A stretch of 33,403 bases of DNA from Oscillospiraceae bacterium (GTDB lineage Bacteria > Bacillota > Clostridia > Oscillospirales > Oscillospiraceae): positions 1-33,403 of the forward strand of contig JAEDFW010000008.1 of the NCBI GenBank assembly GCA_016297855.1, given 5' to 3'. Under the pieces are notes generated by a model. That model saw only the letters and a list, made by a program, of their open reading frames with translations, did no database searches and was not told the origin of the DNA. The number at the start of each line of letters is the position of its first letter. The stretch's first letter is position 1. This document shows positions 1 through 7,492 of the stretch, piece after piece. Made by a program: the position numbers and the translations under genes.

Positions 1-84
1 CTGAGCATGTCGATGCTGTGCGCGTTTGTTGAGGACATGGGATATCGCTCCTTATGCAGTAGTATGCCATACACGGCGCGGGAC

Positions 85-750
85 TTATGCGTCCTCCGAC
101 CGGGCAATCAGGTGCGGCAGGTCAAATGCCGTCCATGGAAAACAGGCCGGCGGCAGGCAGCAAAAAGCGGCGGGCGCGTTTGTCTGCGGATGGCGGAAGC
201 AAAGCGAATACGACCAAAGCGCGATGGGACAGTCCTCGCTGCGGCCGTATTTTCTGTCGCCAACGATCGGCAGTCCGCGCGAGGCGAGCTGCACACGGAT
301 CTGGTGCGTGCGGCCGGTGGCCAGTTCGATTTTCAGAAGGCTCATCCCATCCGCCTGCGCCAGAAGCTCGTAGGAAAGCTCGGCCAGCTGCACGTCTTTT
401 CCCGGCGATTGCACCACACGCGTCATTTTTCCGGCAGTATCGCGCCACAGCAGATCGCGCAGCACGCCGCTTTGCGCGTCGGGCACGCCGTTTGTAACGG
501 CGAGGTACGTCTTCTGCATCGTGTGTTCGCGTACCTGCTGCGACAAAATGGATGCCGCCATGCGCGAGCGGGCATAGACCATCACGCCGGAAACGGCCTG
601 ATCAAGCCGGTGCACTGCGCGCACGCAGGCGTGCGCATCAGCAAGATATGCGCGGATCAGCCCGGGCATGCCGCCCGGCTCATCGGTCGAGACGACGCCT
701 GCAGGCTTGATACAGACAAGGATTCGGTTGTCCTGATACAGAATTTGCAT
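85..750 (-). CDS. RluA-family RNA pseudouridine synthase
   Basis: This cytoplasmic enzyme isomerises uridine to pseudouridine in rRNA or tRNA. The 221-residue protein carries the family's catalytic motif HRLDQAVSG, with the nucleophilic aspartate at about residue 50, and the later conserved motif GRTHQIRVQLASRG. The start is placed at the ATG at 750 because GGAG lies 8 nt before it and the protein then begins MQILYQDNRILVCIKPAG, as family members without an S4 domain do; the frame is open 19 codons further upstream. There is no S4 domain, so it resembles the short RluA-like enzymes rather than RluD. The RNA target cannot be read from the sequence. It is transcribed away from the two-component operon, and no clear terminator is visible in the 84 bases before the window edge. 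Confidence 0.93.
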   Translation of the reverse strand: MQILYQDNRILVCIKPAGVVSTDEPGGMPGLIRAYLADAHACVRAVHRLDQAVSGVMVYARSRMAASILSQQVREHTMQKTYLAVTNGVPDAQSGVLRDLLWRDTAGKMTRVVQSPGKDVQLAELSYELLAQADGMSLLKIELATGRTHQIRVQLASRGLPIVGDRKYGRSEDCPIALWSYSLCFRHPQTNAPAAFCCLPPACFPWTAFDLPHLIARSEDA

Positions 751-804
751 ACTGGGCTCCGGTGGGATATTTTCCTCAGTATACCACCAATACACGCGGT
801 TCGG

Positions 805-828
805 CAACTCTTAAATCTTCTTAAGAAG
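805..828 (+). promoter_or_regulatory. Direct CTTAA repeat, probable response-regulator operator
   Basis: CTTAA occurs at 810-814 and again at 820-824, one helical turn apart and directly against the -35 element of the regulator operon. The second half lies inside a perfect 12-bp palindrome, CTTCTTAAGAAG (817-828). Nearly the same string (AACTCTTAA, then a T-rich spacer, then CTTAA) recurs at 2901-2920 before the solute-binding gene. Tandem half-sites of 10-11 bp period are typical for OmpR-family regulators, so autoregulation by the neighbouring regulator is inferred. Confidence 0.55.
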
Positions 829-857
829 TTCGCAAACAGGGAAATGTATGCTATACT
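829..857 (+). promoter_or_regulatory. Sigma-A-type promoter of the two-component operon
   Basis: A -35 hexamer TTCGCA (829-834) is followed after 17 bp by a -10 hexamer TATACT (852-857). The response-regulator start codon is 30 bp downstream. The -35 is weak (4 of 6 matches), which would fit activation from the adjacent CTTAA repeat. Confidence 0.6.
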
Positions 858-886
858 GAAAAAAACAATTGCTGGGAGGGGAATTC

Positions 887-1579
887 ATGGACCCCATGAT
901 TCATATTTTGGTGGCGGACGATGAGCCGGATATCCGCCGCATCCTGCGCATCCTGCTCGAAGGCCGCGGCTACGCGGTACTGGATGCGCCGAACGGGCTT
1001 GCCGCCGTGGACATGGTGCGCGAGCATCCAGAGACGGACCTTGTCATCATGGATATCATGATGCCGGGGCTGGACGGCGTGGAGGCCAGCCGGCGCATCC
1101 GCGAGTGTTCGCCGGCGCCCATTCTGTTTCTCACGGCAAGATCGCAGGAGAAAGACAAGCTGGCCGCGTATCAGGCCGGAGGCGACGACTATCTGGCAAA
1201 GCCGTTTTCGCAGAATGAGCTTCTCATGAAAGTGGAGTCGCTGCTGCGGCGCTACCGCGTATACAAGGGAAAGACGGCGGGAAAATATCTGCGGCAGGAT
1301 ATCGTGCTGGACGAGGAAAACAGGCGTGTTCTGAAAGACGGCGAGCCGCTGGAACTGACGGAAAAGGAATTCGCCATTTTGCTGTTTCTGGCCAATCACC
1401 GCGGGTGTGTGGTGGCGGTTGAGCAGATCTATGAGGGCGTGTGGCACGAAAAATACATGCCGGCGTCCAACAACACCGTGATGGTACATATCGTGAACCT
1501 GCGCAAAAAGCTGGAAGAGGACCCGGCCAATCCGCGCCTGATCCGCACCGTGTGGGGAAAGGGGTATCAGATTGACTGA
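887..1579 (+). CDS. OmpR/PhoB-family response regulator
   Basis: This is a cytoplasmic two-component regulator of 230 residues, normal length for the family. The receiver domain (about 5-115) has the acidic pair in ILVADDEPD, the phosphoacceptor Asp56 in LVIMDIMMPGLDG, and the conserved lysine in YLAKPFS. A winged-helix DNA-binding domain follows (about 130-228), with the typical ELTEKEFAILLFLANH start and an ending RTVWGKGYQID. The ATG at 887 is chosen because GGGAGGGG lies 6 nt upstream; an in-frame TTG at 869 has no such site. The histidine kinase gene overlaps its last codons, so the two form a matched pair. The likely binding sites are the CTTAA repeats at 810-824 and 2905-2920. The stimulus is unknown. 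Confidence 0.95.
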   Translation: MDPMIHILVADDEPDIRRILRILLEGRGYAVLDAPNGLAAVDMVREHPETDLVIMDIMMPGLDGVEASRRIRECSPAPILFLTARSQEKDKLAAYQAGGDDYLAKPFSQNELLMKVESLLRRYRVYKGKTAGKYLRQDIVLDEENRRVLKDGEPLELTEKEFAILLFLANHRGCVVAVEQIYEGVWHEKYMPASNNTVMVHIVNLRKKLEEDPANPRLIRTVWGKGYQID

Positions 1580-2909
1580 GAAAAAACGCTTTGTCTCGCT
1601 GCATGTGCGCCTTCTGGCGGTGATGCTGCTGGGCATCGCGGCCTCGCTCGGCATGTTCTTTCTGGCGCGGGCCGTCGGCGACTGGATGGTAGAATACTAT
1701 TATCTCTCAGACGAGGCTGTAGACCGGCGCAACCGCGACACCATCGAAGAGCTGCAATACTATATCAATGTGAACAACATTTCCTCACGCAGCACCGACG
1801 CCATCGCCCGCTGGACGATCGCCAAGGGCGACGTGTACATCCTGCTCTACAAGGACCAGCGTCTGGCACTGGAGGCCGGCTGGTGGGGCATCGACTCGGA
1901 AATGCTGGGCGCGGAGGATCTGGCGGCGCTGAAAAACGTGAAGATCTATCCCCTCAGTTTCCGCGACGGGTTGTTTCAGGCGGTGGTGTACGACTTCTCG
2001 GAGACGAACATGTACGACCTTTCTAACCTGTGCGCCGTGTTTCTTGCGTGCGCGCTGTTCGCGCTCATTCTGCTTTTGTACAACCGGGGCATCACCAGAG
2101 CCATCGTGACGGTGAGCCAGGAGGTGCAGCAGATCGGAGACGGCGAGCTGTCGCTGCACCTGCAGTCCAAAGGGCGCAATGAACTGACGCTTCTGATGGA
2201 CAGCGTGGAAGCGATGCGCCTGTCGCTCGTCAAAAAGACGGAGGAAGAGCGTGAGGCGCTGGAAAAGAACAGCGAACTGATCTCCGCCATGTCGCATGAT
2301 ATCCGCAATCCGCTCACGGCGCTGCTGGGCTATCTCGATCTTTTGCGGCGCGAGCAGTACCGCTCAAAAGAAGAGGCCGCGAGCTACGTGCAGGCTGCGT
2401 ACGACAAAGCCGAGCAGCTCAAGGCGCTGACGAACGAACTGCTGCGCTATTCTCTGCTGTTCGGCAGCAAGGAGCTGCCGCTGGATCTGCAGGCGTATGA
2501 TGCGCGGATTTTGCTTTCGCAGCTGCTGGGCGAGCAGAGCGTTTCGCTGCAGCAGGCGGGCTTTACGGTGCAGGTTCTGCCGCTGGAGCTCTCATGCCGC
2601 ATCCATGTGGACGTACTGTATTTCAAGCGTGTGCTGGATAATCTCTTTGACAACGTGCGCAAGCACGCCGATCCCACCGGGTGCGTGACAGTGGGCGTGT
2701 TCGACGAGGACGGCGAGCTGCATATCTGCATCGGAAATACCGTGTCGCAGCGGAAGCAGCCGGTGGAGAGCAACAAGATCGGGCTGAAAACCTGTGAAAA
2801 AATTCTCGGGCAGATGAACGGGCGGCTTGTGCGGCACATCGATGCGGGTAAATTCTCGGCGGAGGTCATCCTGCCGCGCACGGATGCAGAGGAGCCGGCC
2901 AACTCTTAA
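1572..2909 (+). CDS. Sensor histidine kinase, VanS-like, two membrane helices
   Basis: This 445-residue membrane sensor should phosphorylate the regulator encoded just before it. It starts with TTG at 1572, with AAAGGGG 7 nt upstream, and overlaps the regulator by 8 bp, implying translational coupling. Helix 1 covers about residues 13-33 and helix 2 about 152-172, enclosing an external domain of about 115 residues with no recognised fold. A HAMP-like linker leads to the H-box AMSHDIRNPLTALLGYL, with the phosphorylated histidine at residue 242. The N-box is VLDNLFDNVRKHADP. The expected DxGxG G1 box is not visible: the stretch reads IGNTVSQRKQ before KIGLKTCEKILGQMNG. This shape occurs in a known subgroup of Firmicutes kinases, so activity is still likely. 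Confidence 0.92.
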   Translation: MTEKKRFVSLHVRLLAVMLLGIAASLGMFFLARAVGDWMVEYYYLSDEAVDRRNRDTIEELQYYINVNNISSRSTDAIARWTIAKGDVYILLYKDQRLALEAGWWGIDSEMLGAEDLAALKNVKIYPLSFRDGLFQAVVYDFSETNMYDLSNLCAVFLACALFALILLLYNRGITRAIVTVSQEVQQIGDGELSLHLQSKGRNELTLLMDSVEAMRLSLVKKTEEEREALEKNSELISAMSHDIRNPLTALLGYLDLLRREQYRSKEEAASYVQAAYDKAEQLKALTNELLRYSLLFGSKELPLDLQAYDARILLSQLLGEQSVSLQQAGFTVQVLPLELSCRIHVDVLYFKRVLDNLFDNVRKHADPTGCVTVGVFDEDGELHICIGNTVSQRKQPVESNKIGLKTCEKILGQMNGRLVRHIDAGKFSAEVILPRTDAEEPANS

Positions 2910-2920
2910 TTCTTTCTTAA
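2901..2920 (+). promoter_or_regulatory. Second CTTAA direct repeat, probable operator
   Basis: CTTAA lies at 2905-2909 and at 2916-2920, an 11-bp period, beginning inside the last codons of the kinase gene. Its first nine bases (AACTCTTAA) are identical to those of the site at 806-814. It sits 16 bp upstream of the -35 element of the lipoprotein gene. The shared sequence suggests one regulator acts on both promoters. Confidence 0.5.
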
Positions 2921-2936
2921 ATTTGGGCGCGCGCGC

Positions 2937-2965
2937 TTCCCATGCGGCGGCGCGCCTGCTAGAAT
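2937..2965 (+). promoter_or_regulatory. Promoter of the solute-binding lipoprotein gene
   Basis: TTCCCA (2937-2942) and TAGAAT (2960-2965) are separated by 17 bp and lie 58 bp before the start codon. Both hexamers deviate from consensus, consistent with a promoter that needs an activator. It gives the transporter genes a start separate from the regulator genes, although read-through from the kinase is possible because no terminator is visible between them. Confidence 0.45.
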
Positions 2966-3023
2966 AGCCGCAGAACAACTGGAAAGCACGCGGCCGCATG
3001 GCCGTATGAAAAGGAGTATGAGT

Positions 3024-5534
3024 ATGAAAAAACGTATACTTGCGCTGTTTTTGGCGCTGATCCTGCTGCTCGGTGTAATGGCCGGCTGCAGCAAAAAAGA
3101 TGTGTCTGACACGCCGGACGACGGCACGTCAGCCAGCAAGCCGTCGGCCAACAAGGTGAGTGCGCCGGAAAAGGCAACGGTGACGGCAAAATACGCCTAC
3201 AAGGCCGAATACAAGGACGTTTCCGCGCAGTTTGAGTGGATCAACCAGATGTGCGCCGCAGGCAGCAGCGTCTACCTTTCGGCGAGCGTCATGGGCGACG
3301 AAATCACTGAAACCGACGAGGTCACGGGTGAGACATACACCTACAACGACTACCATGACGGCCTGTTCCGGCTGGATATGGACACGGGTGAGGTGACTGA
3401 GCTTGAAAACTTCTCCATGCCGTCGATCCCCGAGGGCTGGCAGGGCGGTACGAACGTGTACCACATGCAGGCGGTCGAGGACGGCACGCTGTGGCTGCTC
3501 ATCAACTTCTATACATACCGCTACAATGTGCCCGAGGATTTTGATCCCGAGACGGATCAGGAATACAACTACTACGAGCAGGGCGAGGAGAAGTCGAGCC
3601 TGCTGCATGTGGCGTCCGACGGCAGCCTGATTGCTGAGGTGAATATCCAGCCCCAACGCTCGGACGATCAGCAGTACTACAACTCCATCTCGACGTTCTG
3701 CGTCGATTCTGCCGGCAACGTCTATGCCGGCGACTGGCAGAACGTGTATGTGTTTGACGCATCGGGCAAGCAGCTGTTCGTGCTGGACTGCAGCGAAAAC
3801 GGCGGCAGTCTCTGCCAGATGAGCAGCGACAACGTAGGTATCGCCACCTACGTCTACGACGAGGCCACGCAGACCGGCGGCCGCCGGTATCTGCCGATCG
3901 ACGTGACGGCGCAGGACTTCGGCGAGGCCATCAAGCTGCCGCAGAGCGCGTATAACTTCTTCCCCGGCGACGACGTGTACGACCTGTACTACGACAACAA
4001 CGGCAATATCTTCGGCTACGATCTTGAGACCGAGACCAGCGAGAAGGTCGTCGACTGGATCGAGTGCGACATCAACTCCAACGACATGAACGGCTACGCC
4101 ATTCTGCCCGACGGGCGCGTGGTGGCCTTCCTGCGCCACTGGGATAACGCTACGAACGAGAGCTCCACGCAGATGGTGACACTGACGCGCGTGGACGCAA
4201 GCTCGCTTCCGGAAAAGACTGCCATCACGCTGGCGTGCATGTGGCTGGACTGGGATCTGCGCGAGAAGATCGTGGACTTCAACAAGACGAGCGAACAGTA
4301 CCGCATCGTGGTCAAGGACTACTCGGAATACAATACCGAGGACGACTACACGGCGGGTATGACGAAGCTGAACACTGAGATCCTTTCCGGTAAGGTACCC
4401 GATCTGTTCCTGCTGAACGATCAGATGCCCGTCGACCTGTATGCCGGCAAGGGCGTGATCGCGGATCTGTACCAGTTCATTGACAATGACGAATCGCTCA
4501 GCCGCGAGAGCTTCGTGCAGCCGCTCCTCAGGGCGCTGGAAAAGGACGGCAAGCTCTATGAGATGCCCACCGCGTTCTATATCCAGACGGCGTTTGGCCT
4601 GAACAAGGTCGTGGGCGACTATGAGACGTGGACGCTGGCCGACCTCAAGGACGCGATGACGAAACTGCAGCCCGACGCGGACGTGTTCTATGCCTACAAC
4701 ACCAAGAGCGATATGCTGCAGCAGTGCATCTCGCGCAACATCTCTGCCTTTGTCGACTGGACGACCGGCACGGTCAGCTTCGACAGCCCGGAATTTGTGG
4801 CGCTGCTGGAGTTTGCAAACTCCTTCCCCGAGTCGTTTGACTGGGAGAACTACGACTGGTCGCAGGACGAGGATGTGCAGACGCGCATGAACTCGGGCAA
4901 GCAGCTGCTGAACCCCGTTTCGTTCACCACCTTCGAGGATTATCTGTATCAGTGCTACGGCTATGACAGCGGCATCAAGTTTGTCGGCTTCCCGTCCGAG
5001 GACGGAACTTCGAACAACAGCTTCTACACGCAGACGGGCTTTGCCATTTCCGCCGTTTCGCCGAGTCAGGACGCGGCATGGGCCTTTGTGCGCGAGCAGC
5101 TGCTGGGGCAGAAGCAGCAGGTGGAAAACCAGAGCATCTGGTGCTTCCCGGTCATGCAGGACGCGTTTGACGCGATGCTGACGCGTGCGATGACGCCGGA
5201 TTATCAGCTTGATGAGAACGGCGAGATCATGTATGATGAAAACGGCGAACCGCTCAAGTGGCCGAAGATGACCTACGGCGGCGGCGTTTCCATCGCGCCC
5301 GACGGCACCGAGACCCAGATGGAATCGGTAGAGATCTACGAGCTGAGCCAGGCCGATGCCGACATCATTCTCAGTCTCATTGAGAACACCCAATCGGTCT
5401 ACAGCTACGATCAGGATATCATGGACATCATCACCGATGAGGTGGCAGCGTTCTTCGCGGGCGAAAAGTCCGCCGAGGATACAGCCGCGATGGTGCAGAG
5501 CCGCGTGAACCTGTACGTACAGGAGCAGAGCTGA
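3024..5534 (+). CDS. Lipoprotein: propeller-like N-half fused to an ABC sugar-type solute-binding domain
   Basis: This 836-residue protein is about twice the usual length of a family-1 solute-binding protein. A lipoprotein signal (MKKR, hydrophobic core, then VMAGC) places the acylated cysteine at residue 22. Residues about 45-390 contain repeated strand-turn units with phrases such as GLFRLDMDTGEVTEL, FCVDSAGNVYAG and GYAILPDGRVVAF, which look like blades of a beta-propeller. From about residue 397 (ITLACMWLDWDLREKIVDFN) to the end it reads as an extracellular solute-binding domain, with KVPDLFLLNDQM and TQTGFAISAVSPSQDAAWAFVREQL. The ATG at 3024 is chosen because AAGGAG lies 7 nt before it; two earlier in-frame ATGs are worse placed. 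It should capture a ligand, probably a carbohydrate, for the two downstream permeases. The ligand and the role of the propeller half are not known. Confidence 0.88.
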   Translation: MKKRILALFLALILLLGVMAGCSKKDVSDTPDDGTSASKPSANKVSAPEKATVTAKYAYKAEYKDVSAQFEWINQMCAAGSSVYLSASVMGDEITETDEVTGETYTYNDYHDGLFRLDMDTGEVTELENFSMPSIPEGWQGGTNVYHMQAVEDGTLWLLINFYTYRYNVPEDFDPETDQEYNYYEQGEEKSSLLHVASDGSLIAEVNIQPQRSDDQQYYNSISTFCVDSAGNVYAGDWQNVYVFDASGKQLFVLDCSENGGSLCQMSSDNVGIATYVYDEATQTGGRRYLPIDVTAQDFGEAIKLPQSAYNFFPGDDVYDLYYDNNGNIFGYDLETETSEKVVDWIECDINSNDMNGYAILPDGRVVAFLRHWDNATNESSTQMVTLTRVDASSLPEKTAITLACMWLDWDLREKIVDFNKTSEQYRIVVKDYSEYNTEDDYTAGMTKLNTEILSGKVPDLFLLNDQMPVDLYAGKGVIADLYQFIDNDESLSRESFVQPLLRALEKDGKLYEMPTAFYIQTAFGLNKVVGDYETWTLADLKDAMTKLQPDADVFYAYNTKSDMLQQCISRNISAFVDWTTGTVSFDSPEFVALLEFANSFPESFDWENYDWSQDEDVQTRMNSGKQLLNPVSFTTFEDYLYQCYGYDSGIKFVGFPSEDGTSNNSFYTQTGFAISAVSPSQDAAWAFVREQLLGQKQQVENQSIWCFPVMQDAFDAMLTRAMTPDYQLDENGEIMYDENGEPLKWPKMTYGGGVSIAPDGTETQMESVEIYELSQADADIILSLIENTQSVYSYDQDIMDIITDEVAAFFAGEKSAEDTAAMVQSRVNLYVQEQS

Positions 5535-5594
5535 TCCATTGCATCTTCCCTTTTTGGCAATCAGCTGATACAATATATTGTGGCCTCAAGTGGA

Positions 5595-5681
5595 GCCTGC
5601 CCCAAAAGGGCAGGCCTCCGCTGCGCGGGTCTGCTTTCGTGCTGTCTGCCCGTAAGACGGACAAGCAGCAGGGCGGCAGGC
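5595..5681 (+). promoter_or_regulatory. Structured intergenic RNA between binding-protein and permease genes
   Basis: The 174-bp gap holds a strong hairpin: GCCTGCCC (5595-5602), loop CAAAA, GGGCAGGC (5608-5615). It is not followed by a T-run, so it is more likely an mRNA-stabilising or processing hairpin than a terminator. A second imperfect hairpin pairs CTGCTT (5631-5636) with AAGCAG (5663-5668), with GTCT/AGAC inside. A second GGCAGGC at 5675-5681 could compete for the first arm. Such structures after a binding-protein gene are known to let the binding protein be made in excess over its permeases. Confidence 0.5.
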
Positions 5682-5708
5682 CGTATCCTGAAAAAAGGAG
5701 AATGAACC

Positions 5709-6596
5709 TTGCGCAACTTCTGGAAAAAAGCAAATGCCAAAGTCAGCGACTTTCTCGCGTCCATGTGCTTTTCCGGGCCGAGCTTTCTGGGGATGGCGAT
5801 CTTCTATGTCATTCCGTTCGGCGTGGTCATCTATTATTCGTTCATTGCGGGCGCGGTAGACTCGAGCTTTGTGGGTCTGAAAAATTACATAAGCGTGCTG
5901 AATAACGGCGCATTCAAGATCGCGGTCAAAAATACCGCGATGTTCTCCGGCATCGCCGTGCCGCTGGCTGTGGTGCTGTCGCTTCTGATGGCGCTGATGC
6001 TCGAGTGCCGCATCCCGGCCAAAAGCCAGTTCCGCTCGTTCTTTTTAAGCCCCATGATGGTGCCCATCGCATCGATCATTCTGGTGTGGCAGGTGCTGTT
6101 CCACTCGAACGGCGTGGTAAATGAGTTCCTGATGGTGTTCGGCGCGGACAAGATCGACTGGCTGAAATCCGACTACTGCATGGTGGTCATTATCCTGCTG
6201 TTTTTGTGGAAAAACCTTGGCTACAACATGATTTTGTTCATGGCGGCGCTCAACAACATCCCAAAGACGCTTTTGGAAATGGCCGAGGTTGAGGGCGCGT
6301 CGGCGGCGTATCAGTTTTTCCACATCAAGCTGCGCTACTTATCGCCCACGGTGCTGTTCGTGACGATTCTGTCCATCATCAACTCCTTCAAGGTGTTTCG
6401 TGAGATCTATCTGCTCACGGGCAACTATCCGTATGACGGGCTGTACATGCTGCAGCATTTCATGAACAACATGTTCAGCAAGCTCAACTATCAGGCGCTG
6501 TCAGCCGCAGCGATTTTGCTGGCGCTGTTCATCATCGTGCTCATCGCCATCCTGTTCGCCGTGGAAAACGTGTTCGGAAAGGATGTGGAAGGATGA
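5709..6596 (+). CDS. Sugar-type ABC transporter permease, MalF/UgpA-like
   Basis: This 295-residue inner-membrane permease belongs to the carbohydrate-uptake group. It has about six hydrophobic segments, starting near residue 24 (FLGMAIFYVIPFGVVIYYSFI). The cytoplasmic coupling loop appears as LLEMAEVEGASAAYQFFHIKLRYLSP, the EAA-type motif that contacts the ATPase. The start is a TTG at 5709, with AAGGAG ending 8 nt before it; the ATG at 5702 is out of frame. It overlaps the next permease by 4 bp. No ATPase gene is in the window, so it presumably uses a shared MsmX-type ATPase encoded elsewhere, as many Firmicutes sugar transporters do. Confidence 0.92.
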   Translation: MRNFWKKANAKVSDFLASMCFSGPSFLGMAIFYVIPFGVVIYYSFIAGAVDSSFVGLKNYISVLNNGAFKIAVKNTAMFSGIAVPLAVVLSLLMALMLECRIPAKSQFRSFFLSPMMVPIASIILVWQVLFHSNGVVNEFLMVFGADKIDWLKSDYCMVVIILLFLWKNLGYNMILFMAALNNIPKTLLEMAEVEGASAAYQFFHIKLRYLSPTVLFVTILSIINSFKVFREIYLLTGNYPYDGLYMLQHFMNNMFSKLNYQALSAAAILLALFIIVLIAILFAVENVFGKDVEG

Positions 6597-7480
6597 GGCA
6601 CCGGAAAAAACGCTATTTTTCCCGCGGCGTGCTGACCGTTCTTGCCGCTGTGCTGGCGCTCATGTTTGTGATGCCGACGCTGCTTACGATCACGAACTCC
6701 TTCATGACGCAAAGCGAGATCACCGCCAACTACGGGCAGGTCTTTCAGAACGCGGCCAACGGCACCAGCTACATCAAGGACACCATTAATTTAAAATTTA
6801 TTCCCGACAAGGTCAGCTTTTCGCAGTATTTTACGGTGCTGCTCAAAAGCCCGGATTTTCTGTACAAGTTCTGGAACTCGGTGATTCTGGTCGTGCCGAT
6901 CGTCCTTGCGCAGCTGCTGGTGGCGTCGATCGCCGCCTACGGCTTTACGCGCTGGCGCGGCAAGGTGCGTGACAGCATTTTCTTCTTCTATGTGATTCTG
7001 ATGCTCATGCCGTATCAGGTTACGCTGGTGCCGAACTACCTGGTCAGCGATTGGCTGGGGATTCTCGATACGCGGTGGGCGATCATCCTGCCGGGCGCGT
7101 TCGCGCCGTTCTCGGTCTTTCTTCTGACCAAGTTCATGCGGCGTATTCCGGCGTCGCTGATCGAAGCGGCGAAGCTCGACGGCGCAGGCGAATGGCGCAT
7201 TTTCTGGAACATCTGCCTGCCGCAGTGCCGCAGCGCGCTGTACTCCATCGCCATTCTGGTGTTCATCGACTACTGGAACATGGTCGAACAGCCGCTCATT
7301 CTGCTGCCCAGCGCGGATATGCAGCCGCTGTCGGTCTATCTTTCCACCATCAACGCCGGCGAGATCGGCATTGCGTTTGCCGCCGCCGTGGTATATATGA
7401 TACCGGGCCTGCTGCTGTTTTTACACGGCGAGGCGTATCTGGTCGAGGGCATTGCATATTCCGGCTCTGTGAAAGGATAA
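6593..7480 (+). CDS. Sugar-type ABC transporter permease, MalG/UgpE-like
   Basis: This is the second membrane subunit (295 residues) of the uptake system, partner of the preceding permease. It has a positively charged N-terminus (MRHRKKRYF), a first helix around residues 12-33, and four or five more helices. The coupling loop reads ASLIEAAKLDGAGEWRIFWNICLPQCRSAL, split here by family convention into EAA, G and P positions, and is a good match to the MalG family. The start ATG overlaps the stop of the previous gene in an ATGA arrangement, implying coupled translation and equal amounts of both subunits. A long stretch between the first and second helices (residues about 34-90) is larger than minimal and should face outside. 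Confidence 0.92.
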   Translation: MRHRKKRYFSRGVLTVLAAVLALMFVMPTLLTITNSFMTQSEITANYGQVFQNAANGTSYIKDTINLKFIPDKVSFSQYFTVLLKSPDFLYKFWNSVILVVPIVLAQLLVASIAAYGFTRWRGKVRDSIFFFYVILMLMPYQVTLVPNYLVSDWLGILDTRWAIILPGAFAPFSVFLLTKFMRRIPASLIEAAKLDGAGEWRIFWNICLPQCRSALYSIAILVFIDYWNMVEQPLILLPSADMQPLSVYLSTINAGEIGIAFAAAVVYMIPGLLLFLHGEAYLVEGIAYSGSVKG

Positions 7481-7492
7481 GAGGAGAAGCAT

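Noticed and set aside
1..84. A gene at the left edge.
   Set aside because: No frame with a start, ribosome site or family pattern is supported in these bases.
3129..5573. An 814-codon open frame on the minus strand.
   Set aside because: It is antisense to the lipoprotein gene, has no ribosome site, and its translation is a low-complexity H/R/V-rich string; it is an effect of GC-rich codon use.
5535..5708. A T-box or other known riboswitch before the permease gene.
   Set aside because: No T-box consensus or known aptamer core was found, only hairpins.
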